A stretch of DNA of 64,000 bases, taken from the NCBI RefSeq assembly GCF_030936135.1, contig NC_082596.1, forward strand, positions 2,394,155-2,458,154, read 5' to 3'. The position numbers and the translations under genes were made by a program. Under the pieces are notes generated by a model that saw nothing but the letters and a program-made list of their open reading frames with translations, was not told where the DNA came from and searched no databases. This DNA is from Gavia stellata (Eukaryota > Chordata > Aves > Gaviiformes > Gaviidae). This document shows, in pieces, positions 39,537 through 50,147 of this stretch. The number at the start of each line of letters is the position of its first letter. Within the stretch, counting starts at the first letter, position 1.

Positions 39537-42255
39537 GTTTGGCTGGGTTTTGAAGGGAGGTTCAATTTGGGAACTCGGCACCAAATTGGGCTCTGCCTAA
39601 TGATTAAGTCAGGTTTAGAGATTTGCCTTGTTGGCCTTTGAGAAGTCAGGTGAGATGAATCCCACCCCAGGAAGCTTTTTCCAGACTGCTGGGGGTTGCA
39701 GAAGAAAGTCCTGCCAGGCTCAGCAGGTCTTCTCTTACGGTCTTTGTTACCTGTTATACTGATGTCCCTATCTGGCCTTCCTGGAATTTGGTAACCATCA
39801 ACAGTGTTGGTAATGCTAAATAGCTCACAGCTCTTAAGGGAAGAGCTAAACAGTGCTCTTTCAACAGAATCAGAGGCACCAATGTTTCAAAATAGACAGT
39901 GTCTTTAAAGAAAAAATAAACCTGGAGCAGGTCCACACTCCAGACATTAGTAACTCTTCAAAGCAAAGCTTTACATACAAGTAAACACTTATGATGGACC
40001 CCACAATAATCATCTAATAAATCATCTGGCTATGAAATCCTTTTTCTCACTTCCTTCAGCATACAAATGAGGAAAAATATACCAGAAAGAGTTTTCTGTT
40101 CCTGCAGGCTGATCCAAGCTGTTTCTGTAGGATCCTTAGTCACTGAGCTCAAGAAATTGCTCTTGTAAGCGTCTTCTGTAGATAAATATAACCAGACCTG
40201 CTCTGAACATACAGCCTTGGTCTGTGGATGATTTTGCAGAGGGGCAGATTCCTGTTATCTAAAAGATTTCTTCCTCATCCTCTTTCATGAACAATTGGAA
40301 AGACATACCAGAGCCAATCCCCAACTACCTTCTTCCATAATATTACAGATCCTGAGGTCCAGGTGGAGGTTAGTGAGACAGCCAACAGGATAGATAATAA
40401 GGATTTCTCATTTCCACTTCAGGGCTGAGACCTAATCATGCTTCTGTGGCTCCAAATCCCTTACCAATATTCTAGATTCCTCTCATATCTGTGTCTCTAC
40501 CAGACACAAAATGTGAAAGAGGAATTGTTTTTTAGGTTGGGTTGTCTGGTGGCCATTGTCTTTAGCGATGCCCTGGATTTCTAACGTGCACCTGTTCTCG
40601 GCACCATAGAGCTTTCAAGGGCTGGATCCGGCATGATTCTAGGTCACATATAGTAAACAATTTATAAGTGTAAATGGACAAGAAGCAGAAACTCTGTAGC
40701 TGTGCTCAGCTGTCCAAAAAGGTCCCCATCTCATAAGCACAATGTTGCTGAGACCCTCAGCCATGCATGTGTGAACAGCTCCTCAGTGGTCATGGGTAGG
40801 ATCACCATTGGGATCCAGGGATGGAAGAGGTTTTGCAGAAAGGAAACCAACTTAGGGTACAATCCTGACGTCTAGATATTGCGAGACATTCCATAGCCTA
40901 GTTTGGGAGCTCTAGATATCAGGAACTGTTATCTAATAAATTTCTGTGAGGAAATATCTGCTGCTGTTGATCTGAACATTGAAACCCAGATTAAATGTAT
41001 TTTTGACACCTTTCACTACCAGTTTTTTAGCAGACATGGAAAACTTACTGTGCATTTCACATATGTATTTTGGGGAAATGTGAATCTGGAGCTGGTGAAA
41101 GATGGTAGATTGTCTGTCCTGGGAGCGAAAGTCCTCTATTTGCAGAATAAGTTGGTGGGCTGGGTAAACATCTCCCATATCACTGCATAAATATGCCTGG
41201 CTCCCATTCCCTAGCTGGAGAGAGACAGATTGATGTGAAAGAAGTAGCCAAGCTCCACGAATAACTCCAGATCCTTCAGTGGGCTCTGTGAAAAGATATT
41301 AGAAATGTCTGGTTTATGCTAATGCTCTTGGCTGGTCCTTGGATCAAAGTTGCTGTTTAACTCCAGATTTTAGCTGTGTTTTATGATACACACCTTGGTC
41401 TTTAGTTACAGCAAAGGAGCCCCACTTTCTTATTTCTTACCAGCACACCCAAACCTCTCCCTACAGAGAAGGGGCTGAGATACTACAGTCCTTGTTTTGG
41501 TATTTTGGATATGTCAAACCAGTTTGGAAACGTAACCAGCACATTCTCTATGCTGCTGTTATTTGGTTTATTGACAGAGGTGCAAACACCTCTGTGCCCC
41601 ACGCAGTTCTGATCTCTACTCCGCAATTAGCAGCATGTGCCGTGGACCAAGGAACAGCGGTGGCATCCCAGATGAGTCTAACCCTGTGGAAGAAAATAGC
41701 ATTAGCCAACACAACTGGCATTCAAGTCTGACACCCTAAATGGTACTAAAAAGAAAGAGGGCTTGAGGAATGAGACAAGATGGCCTCTTCAACACCAGAA
41801 GCACAGAGAGAGCAGTCTATGTTTGATTGTCCCTTTTACTCTTTCCATCTCTTGAGCCCTCCCTACAATCAATCTGGCTCTCTTCATCCTCCATCACCCT
41901 TGTGACTTCACATTCAGCTTCCTCAGCAGTAGCTTTGTATGTATAGAGACCTCCTCTATCTCCTTATTTTCCTTGCAATGATTTGTGAGCGACAGAGCCC
42001 TTCTCTAATCTCAGGGTAACTGTACTCCTCTCTCAGCCCTTCAGGAACACTTGTTTTGTTTCCCTGAGCTGCTTCTCTACATCCTCCAAAGTCATGTTAT
42101 TATTAAAGTCATGCGTGTATACAGAGGTGATCTACAATGGCAAGGAGCCTGCGTTGGTGTGATTGGACCATTGCTTTTTAGCCCAGTCTGTTTGTATCCT
42201 GGTCCCTGAAACAACTTCTTTGACTCACAAGCTAATGTCAAACAAGCTTGTCTGA

Positions 42256-42687
42256 AAAGGCTGAATGATAATTACATTCCATCAGGTTTTGTGAAAATTA
42301 GTGCTACAGCAGGGCTGAAGTAGCTCAGCTGGGAGAGCGTTAGACTGAAGATCTAAAGGTCCCTGGTTCAAACCCGGGCTTCAGCAGTGTTTTCCTGTAG
42401 TATTTTGTGGCCGGTGCTGGGCTCTGCTGTACAAGAGAGATATGGAGCTACTGAAGAGAGTCCTGAAAAGGGCCAGGAAGATGATGAAGGCACTGGAACA
42501 TCTCTCCGAAGAGAAGAGGGTGAGACACCTGGGACTGGTTGCCCTGAGAGGTTGTGGAGTCTCCATTCTTAGAAATATTCAAAAGCCGCCTGGACATGGT
42601 CCTGGGCAACCGGCTCTAGGCGGCCCTGCTAGAGAAGGGGGTTGGACCAGAAGACCTCCAGAGGTCCCTTCCAACCATTCTGTGTGT
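42256..42687 (+). mobile_element. tRNA-Phe/CR1 composite element, copy A
   Basis: This is a composite of three parts. A ~58-base leader (42256-42313) contains CCATCAGGTTTTGTGAAAAT. A complete tRNA-Phe(GAA) sequence follows (42314-42386). The CR1 3' part (about 42404-42687) carries an ORF2-tail segment and ends in the usual CR1 terminus GACCTCCAGAGG..CCAACCATTCTGTG. The same leader, tRNA and junction recur inverted at 55519-56161, while the outer flanks do not match, so the unit behaves like a transposed family. Relative to copy B this copy lacks about 210 bases in the CR1 part, and its last ~120 bases differ from copy B by about 18%. No clear target-site duplication is seen. Confidence 0.8.
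42314..42386 (+). tRNA. tRNA-Phe (GAA), copy A
   Basis: This is a complete cloverleaf of 73 nt. The acceptor GCTGAAG pairs perfectly with CTTCAGC, followed by discriminator A. The D arm is GCTC/GAGC and the anticodon stem is TTAGA/TCTAA around CTGAAGA, with anticodon GAA at 42347-42349. The T arm is CCTGG/CCGGG with loop TTCAAAC. Internal promoter boxes A (TAGCTCAGCTGG) and B (GGTTCAAACCC, 42365-42375) are intact. A TTTT Pol III terminator lies 3 bases downstream (42390-42393). As I recall the vertebrate tRNA-Phe, it differs in paired acceptor positions 3-70 and 7-66 and in the T loop. It may be a working gene charging phenylalanine, or the head of a retroelement (copy B at 56029-56101 is identical). 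I rate tRNA identity as certain and cellular function as open. Confidence 0.9.
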
Positions 42688-43631
42688 AGAGGACAAAGAG
42701 AAAAGTTTATTTCTAGAGCAGGGAAAAGCAAGGCTAATGTCATCCTCACATATTTCCTTTAGCAGTGGCTGCCTGGCCAATCAGCACAACCATCCGGGCT
42801 GACCAACCAGCCAACAAACAGCTGTGGTTAAGATTAAGGTATCAGAAGAACCAGACCTACATATAAATAAAAGCAGGTTTATACATTCCTATCCTTACAG
42901 AACTGTTTATTGAGTTCAACTTCTCTTTTTTCTTTTTTTTTCAGACAAGCTAATAGCTCTGTGGACAAAGACTGCTTCAAAATTATCTCATCACCCGCAC
43001 TGCAATCCTAGTGTCTGTCATCTGTTGCAAGATCTGCAATGCTACGTCACGCACCGAGCCCCCAAATAAACTTCCGTTCTCATTTAAGACACCATCTGTG
43101 TCCCATTTCTGCAGCGTTTGGCAGACATCGCTTCCCTTCTATGGTATGTTTGTTCCCCTTGCTGAGCTGCAGCCTTCTTTGGAGGTGGGAAAGTCAGCGG
43201 GTGGAATGGATGCAAGCTCTGTGCAAATGGAGATCACTTTGCTGTGACAGTGTCCTTGGGTAGCAGGGTGCTTTTGGTGTTCAACCTTGGTCAGGTGGTC
43301 CTGGAGCAGACTCAAGGGCAACCCACAGAAGAGCTAGAGCCAATGCTAGGTCATATTTGGCTGCAAGAAGGGGAAGAGGCTTCACTGGGACACTGACTAT
43401 TTATGAGGGCAAGAGCAGTGAGGTGAGGAAAAGCTAAGCTGGGGACATCACGGACAGGTCCAAATGCACTGGAACACCCAATTGCTCTGGGTCCTTTTAC
43501 CAGGTAATCAATGGAGTTCATAGTCTTGTCTTCCTATTACGCAATTAAATTACGCTTTATTGCATAATTCAGACAGCTGCAACCCACAACAAAGCATAAA
43601 TAGCCTTAGCTTGGGCTCTCCATCAAACCAG

Positions 43632-43765
43632 CTGAATGATCTGTGCAAATTGCATCGCTATGCCTCAGTTTCCCTAGCTGTAGCAGTAACACCTGCCTTC
43701 CCTTACCTTCCCCAAGTGTGGTGAGAGTTAACTTGCAGGTGAAAGTACCCTGTGTTCTCAGCTTG
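43632..43765 (+). repeat. MIR/L2-type ancient relic
   Basis: TGCCTCAGTTTCCCTAGCTG followed by a 'tagcagtaacacctgcctt' block, and then GTGGTGAGAGTTAA, follows the MIR/L2 order 'cctcagtttccctatctg', 'taatacctgcctt', 'gtgaggattaa'. Confidence 0.5.
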
Positions 43766-44678
43766 TTTTTGTGTGTTATCCCAGCACGTGTCCCCACGGA
43801 TGATGCTGTATTACTCACACACCTCTCAAGTCCTCTTTTTCTCTAATTCCTTTTATTTGCAAGAACTACGAACAGTCATGCTATCCAGGAAAACACAGCC
43901 TTTATAATGCTAGCATCAGCGTCACTGAACTGTGCTCAGGAGACTGTTCCTTAGGAACTCCTATGACTTTCAGGTGAATTTACCTCAAACTTGATCAGAA
44001 ATGGGGAGAGGGGTAGAAAGAAAGGACAGCTCATCTCAGAAGAACAGTGAAAGATCTGGTAAATAATGAGGAAATAGTGTAGGAAAGAGGATGATGGGCT
44101 GGAGATGATGTAAAAGACTACAGAAGCCTAGGTCACCATTAATACAGAACATTTTAAATGGCCAAGAAGGACTTTGGGATTCATCTGGAAAGGGAGAGTC
44201 TATCACATGAATGGAGATGAGAAAAACTTGGAACATTTTGCCTGTCATGACAAAGGCTAGGAGAGATTGAATGTTGTCTGTGTGTATCCAGAGGAGATAG
44301 CATGAAGGATGAAGAATATGTGGTCAAGCTAGAAGGCAGAATTATAAGGAATGGGTGTAAACTGGTTAAGGTTGTGTGCTAGGTGTACATTCAAAGGTTT
44401 CTAGCAGTCAGTATACAGCAGCCCTCAGTGAGCTCTTTCCTGTCCTCCAGGAACGGCAACAGTATTGTAGTGGGTCTCCTAGGAAAGGGATTGTACCACA
44501 TGTAGCAGCTGGGAAGCACCTTCCCACCCCTAATTTTCATTTTGCTGCACAACCCTCTCTGTTGCCACAGTGGCTGATCACACTGAGGATACTCAGCTTT
44601 TATTAGACATAACCAAGTGGATAAAGAAAGAATGATGAATCCAAATCTTCTGTTCTTCATCTTCCTTCCCCTGGGTAA

Positions 44679-44697
44679 TTTATTTATTTATTTATTA
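44679..44697 (+). repeat. (TTTA)n microsatellite
   Basis: Four to five TTTA units occur without interruption. Confidence 0.9.
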
Positions 44698-45399
44698 AGA
44701 AAAGCTGAGATCTTGTATGAGCCACAAAAACCAGGGAAACACCTAGGTTTTATCCTACTTCTGTAGGTGTTTTCTTCCTCTTTGCTTTTCAGATTGTAGC
44801 CCAAAAGTCTCTTTGGGCACTGCTTGCTTACCTTTAAAGCATCCAGTGGTACCAGCTTTCATAAACTAATTAATGTCATGTGAAGCCTGTCATCTCATCA
44901 GCCCTCCTTGGCAGAGTTGAAGGATCTGGGGAATGTGGGAGGTGCAGAGGATATGGGAAGGTAGGACCAACATGGGACCTTATTGTCAACAAAATTTTTG
45001 TCTTACTTAGAAAAGACTATCATGCCTGACTCTCACTGGCATCAGCCCATGACCACGGCAGACAGTGACATGGGATGGAAGTGTGGGTTACATCAAGGGA
45101 TCTCCATCCCTACGGAATAGGTATAACTCTGGCTAAAACCAGCTGTCAGGAGGGAGTCAGATCCCATGAGCAGGTGAAACAAGGAAGAAGATAGCGTTGA
45201 CCTCGCCCTTGGCCTCCAGCTAGTTATTTCTAGGGAGGGCAAAGTGAGAAACAACACTTGATCCCACCTTGGTTGCGTTATTCACTAGGGAACAATGTCT
45301 TTTTATTCTCCAGCAATTCTAGCTCTCCAACTGATAACAAAACATTGAGATAACTTTGACTCTGCAGCCTGGGTCCAGAGACAATTTCAGCTGGGTCAC

Positions 45400-45640
45400 C
45401 AGAACAGAAGGATGGCAATAATGGGTAAGGCCACAGGTCCATCAAACCCTGGGCTGGTCAGCAGAGGGTGGTTTGAGAAAAGCTCTGATATAAGGAGCTG
45501 TGGAACAACCTTTCCTTTGGTTATCCCAGCTCCCAAAACTAAAGGTGCTGGGACTTCTTCAGCTGCCAGTTGCCTTGGTGGTACCATGTTTAATAGCTCT
45601 GATGCATCTGACCATGAGGATTTTGTCTAAAGCAGTGAAA
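45400..45640 (-). mobile_element. Ancient CR1 3' relic, inverted
   Basis: GAACAGAAGGATGGCAATAA, TGGGTAAGGCCACAGGTCCA and GCTGGTCAGCAGAGGGTGG match the old amniote CR1 end 'aacataagaatggccatactgggtcagaccaaaggtccat'. Further on, TTTAATAGCTCTGATGCATC and a 'ccatgaggattttgtctaaa' block match the 'aatagc..gatgg..cctccatgaatttatctaa' part. The short plus-strand frame here is not a gene. Confidence 0.6.
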
Positions 45641-46670
45641 ACTCTGTCTTGATCATTTTGATAACTGTTGACTGATGGGGTCTGTTACTGCTTGCTGATA
45701 CTTCTGGTGCTCGTTTTGGCAAAAGTAGTGGCCGTCACATGGAAGCAGGGACAAGGTAGAGGTGCCTCCAAACCAACCTCTAGCAAGTTGAATTTATTTA
45801 AGGCCCTCTTTCTTCCCTTTCTGTATTCACACAGCGACCCACATTCACTCAAATCCCAGTTATGTGCATGCTCGCTGGACAGGCTGCATGTATGTGCAGC
45901 TGGTCTACTTTCAGACTAGCTTGCAGAAAGCTTCATTAAAAGCGAGCATTTTCATGAAAAGACATGGCAGAGAGGGAAAAAGATCAATAATCTAATTTTT
46001 CAGCTTTTCTTCAACTCTAAATCGGACTGTCCTCCGCCCCTTCCCAACCCTTCTTCTCCTGTCCCCCACAACAATAAAATGTGCTGGCAACGGTGGCTGC
46101 CACGGGGAGGGGTGGACACGGGAGGGAAGTCGTGGTCCCTGGGAGTGACAGCAGAATAGGAATAGCTAGTAACACATTTCCAGAGCACTGACTTGCTCGC
46201 TGTCTGTGCCGCTCGCCCCCTCAGCTCGGCTGGCCCGCTAGCTCCAGGCTGAGTACACCCACCTGCGAGAGGGAGCCAGCCTGAATGGCAGCAAGGGAAA
46301 GGTTCAGCTGGAGGGGAAAGCAAGCTTCCCCCCCTCCAGAGGAGGTGAGAGGAGGCCGGGGGATTCTGTGAAATACCATAGCTGCATTTTGAGACAGACC
46401 TTCTGGACTGAACCTGATCTGGGAGTATATAAGATGGGAGAAGGGGGAGGCAAGAGGGGCTTGACGAGGTGTCTTAGGATCCTTACCAATGTGGTATAGC
46501 AGGGAACAGATCATCCAGAAAGTTTAGCTCATGTAGATTACTGAATCTGTTGCATATTCCTCAGGAAATCTCTCTTCCACATTTGCAAACACTGCTTGAC
46601 TTGGCTGCATTATGTAAGACCATCTTTTAACTACTTACCTAGACAGCAGCTAGCTCTGGAGTGGGACAAA

Positions 46671-47546
46671 TCACAGAATCACTAAGGTTGGAAAAGACCT
46701 GTAAGATCATCAAGTCCAACCATCAACATAAAAAACCTAACCAAAACAAAACAAAAACCACAAACAAAAAAACACACCACACAGCACCATGCCCATCAAG
46801 CCACGTCCCACAATGCCACATCCACACGCTCCTTGAATACCTCCAGCGATGGTGACTCCACCACATCCCTGGGCAGTCTATTCCAGTGTGTCACCACTCT
46901 CTCAGTAAAGAACTTTTTCCTAATATCTAGCCTGAACCTCCCCTGGCGCAACTTGAGGCCATTTCCTCTTGTCCTGTCACTAGTCACTTGGGAGAAGAGA
47001 CCAACACCCACCTCTCTGCAACCCCCTTTCAGGTAGTTGTAGAGAGCGGTGAGGTCTCCCCAGACTGAACAACCCCAGCTCCCTCAGCCGCTCCTCATCA
47101 GACTTGTGCTCCAGACCCCTCACCAGCTTCGTCGCCCTTCACTGGACACGCTCCAGCACCTCAATGTCTTTCTTGTAGTGAGGGGCCCAAAACTGAACAC
47201 AGTATCTGAGGTGCGGCCTCACGAGCGCCGTGTACAGGGGGCACGATCACCTCCCTGCTCCTGCTGGCCACACCATTTCTGATACAGGCCAGGATGCCAT
47301 TGGCCTTCTTGGCCACCTGGGCACACTGCTGGCTCATATTCAGCTGACTGTCAATCAACACCCCCAGGTCCTTTTCCACCGGGCAGCTTTCCAGCCACTC
47401 GTCCCCAAGCCTGTAGCGTTGCATGGGGTTGTTGTGACCCAAGTGCAGGACCCGGCACTTGGCCTTGTTGAACCTTATACAATTGGCCTCGGCCCATCGA
47501 TCCAGCCTGTCCAGATCCCTCTGCAGAGCCTTCCTACCCTCGAGCG
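46671..47546 (-). mobile_element. CR1 LINE, young, inverted and 5'-truncated
   Basis: The reverse complement carries the same subfamily as 305-1263: ORF2 tail segments [25 protein letters not shown] variants and [30 protein letters not shown], then the 3' UTR with CTTGATGATCTTACAGGTC. It starts (5' end on the minus strand, near 47546) at the CTCGAGGGTAGGAAGGC block and ends at 46671 in GATTCTGTGA. At least one frameshift splits the ORF2 remnant near 47170. An A-rich stretch interrupts the 3' UTR. Confidence 0.95.
46727..46786. repeat. A/C-rich insertion or expansion within CR1 3' UTR
   Basis: Between CCAACCATCAAC and CACCATGCCCATCAAG this copy has about 55 bases of AAAAAACC/AAACAAAA/CACACC-type sequence. 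The copies at 305-1263 and 53364-54072 have only a few bases there. It looks like a local expansion. Confidence 0.7.
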
Positions 47547-49057
47547 AGGATCCCCAGCACTGCCAAGGGATTAATGCTCAGATGGCTATAGGCATATTTG
47601 CAGGTGTTGAGATGTTTGCAGTGTTTTGCTTCCTTCTCCTGACATCTGCTCTATCATTTTTTTGCCTTGTTTATGTTTGATGTCCTCCAAGAGGACATGT
47701 TTGACCTATCTGGGGAAGTCATGGCTCATCTCCCACTGTTCATAGCTGAGGCTCTCACAGCTCATGCCAGGGATGCTGGCACCTGATTCCTACATGTATC
47801 GATCGGATTCCTTATCAGCACATGCACAAGCTGGGAAATCATTTTCCTAGAAGTATGGTCTCTTGATGTCGGGTCCCGCTCCCCTGGAAAAAAATCTTTG
47901 GGAAGGTCCTACCACGCGGCTCCAGGCTGCTGCTGTACTGTGTCACTCTGTTTCCCCTGCTGCGCACCAACGCAGGAACATTTATAGGGCTGGCAGGAAA
48001 AAATTTTCTATATTGCCAATTCTCAGCCAGCCACAACTGAGAAGACTTGAGGAAAGAAAAGCTCCCTCATCTTCTTGGGTGACCACATGCTGTCCAGGAA
48101 TTTGGTAAGGACTTGGTCCTGAGCTAGAAGCAAATGTTCTCTCTGTCCTGTTGCAGACTCAATGGCTGGTGCTGGCCAGGATCAAGAGAGCTGAAAACCT
48201 GGTTTTAGAAGCTCATCTCCTGGAGTGGTTTCAGTTCCAGAGAGCTATCAGAGGCTCAGGGTTTATATTTCCTAGATGCCAAGACACTTCCCTAAGTGTA
48301 GTGTAGGTACAGTTAGGCAAACTTTACAAAGTAAGCACTCAGACACTTGAGCTGAGCCGCAAGAGCTGTGAATTGCGGTCTGTAACAAATACGAGGTAAT
48401 TTGTGTTGCCTGAGCACACGGTAGGGCTAAGGTTGTGTGCGGGTACCTCACATTTTCTCCAGAAATATCAAGCAGCTGAGAGGTGCTCATCTATTTAGTG
48501 GGGAAAGCCAGCTGCCTCTCCAAACCCTGAGCTAACAGGTCTTTCCCCAGGGAAGCACTGAAATTGCAGAGGAGCTGATTTTTACCTCTACTGTCTATAC
48601 TGAGAAGCTTGGGGGAAAAAAGGAGCCCTTAACTTAGAAACCTCAGTTAAATATTTAAAGCTAGAGGTGATGATCTGAGACCTTAAGACCTAAAAATCCT
48701 TGGGCTGAAAAAAACCCTGTATCCTCAGTGGCTTTGCAAGCCTTCTAGTCCTGGTTTTATTTACATATGCTTGGGTTTTTTTTCCTTACTGGCTCCAAGA
48801 CTAGGGAGCTTGTATGGCAAATCTGTAGCCAAGGTAGTCTGAACTCTGCTTTTTCAAGCTTTAGGATTGGAGTTGTAGGTGCAAAACTAGCTTCTCTCAA
48901 GCAACAGGCAATCCAGCACATCTGTGGCCACCCATCAGGATCTTTAATGGGGTGGCTTTAAAATCAGCAGGCAACTGTACTGCCTTTCACTCAGTCCGAG
49001 TAAAGAAAAGCTGCCGCCGTTTTCTATGCTAATTTTATGGTTTTCAAAAGTCCATTT

Positions 49058-49118
49058 CATTTCTCCTCCTCCTCCACATACTTCTTTCTCTCTCCCTCTC
49101 TCTCGCTCCTCCTGTGGA
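49058..49118 (+). repeat. Pyrimidine-rich (CT)n/(TCC)n tract
   Basis: CTCCTCCTCCTCC and CTCTCTCCCTCTCTCTCGCT form an imperfect CT-rich low-complexity stretch. Confidence 0.75.
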
Positions 49119-50115
49119 GGTGCCAAAGCCTCCTCTGTCAATTTGTGAGAACTTCTGCTTGAAAACTAGAGCAGAGAATCACCCACGTAACCAGGCTGGC
49201 ATGAAAATATCGGAGGCAGAAACACTGACTCAAAATGACTCGAGGAGTTTCCCCGTGTCAGGGTGAAAGAAATGGGAGCCTGGAATCGACTCCACCAAAA
49301 TCCCTGGGGGATGAGAGACCTGTCCAACACCTTCTGACAATGGCCGGTGAAATTGCTCATTAGGAAGACATTTTTGCATTTGTTTCTACTGTCTTCTGTT
49401 TTTTAATTTTTTCTGTTTTCTGCTTGCCTGGAACTTGCGGTGCTCCCCGTTGTGCTTTTTTTTTTCATGAAAAAACTCAGCAGTCCGGGCTTTCTTCTAG
49501 ACGTTTCCAATTGCTTGTTATGAGGGATTATAGGACATAGTTGAATTTCCGCAGACCGAAGAAAAGAGACGTTTCCAACCCATGTGGCACAAGTCAGGAA
49601 GCTTAAAAAGATGATCTAAGTGTAGTTTAAAGCCTTACAAACTATCTAGTAATTAAAATCACTCCTGTACTGGATTCTCGCATTTTTTACATTAACTACT
49701 TTCCTGAATTTGCAGAGCTTTGCCGAGGATGTTTTCTGTCCTGCAAATGCTTGTTGGAAACCAAACTGAAATCCACCCACCCTTCTGCATGGAATACCGA
49801 ACTCTCCCCAGTCTGTCAACTCCTGGGTGCCCGCAAAGGCTGTCAGAAGAGTATTCACTCTGGCCCCAGACTGAATCCCACCCTGGGCAGGGAAATGAAA
49901 AAATCTCCATATCTCGTAAGCGACAGCAGGAGCTCCACAGCCCTCTTTCTCCGGGCTTTTTGAACACAATTTACATATTTGAATAACCTACTTCCACTTG
50001 TAATGAGCAGTGCTTCATGTTCTCTCCTTTTCCTCTACTAGCACCCTGCAGTCACAAACAAAATTAGGCTTCCCTATTCAAACTGAAAATAAAGGATAGC
50101 CCGTTGCCCCAAAAG

Positions 50116-50147
50116 TTAACAGCCCAAATACTTAACAGCCCAAATAA
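50116..50147 (+). repeat. 16-bp tandem duplication
   Basis: TTAACAGCCCAAATAC is followed directly by TTAACAGCCCAAATAA. Confidence 0.9.

Larger units (their letters stand above)
36046..42255. other. Unique-looking DNA, no confident gene
   Basis: No coding exon or RNA gene is recognised. It contains a 218-codon unrecognised minus frame (36165-36821, see findings), two patches dense in transcription-factor-like motifs (37520-37680 and 38230-38420), a 12-bp duplication AGCGAATGCTTC x2 (39255-39278) and a GGTTT repeat (39497-39536). Confidence 0.55.

Noticed and set aside
46430..46440. TATATAAG as a core promoter
   Set aside because: No gene-like sequence follows on the plus strand; the next recognisable feature is an inverted CR1.
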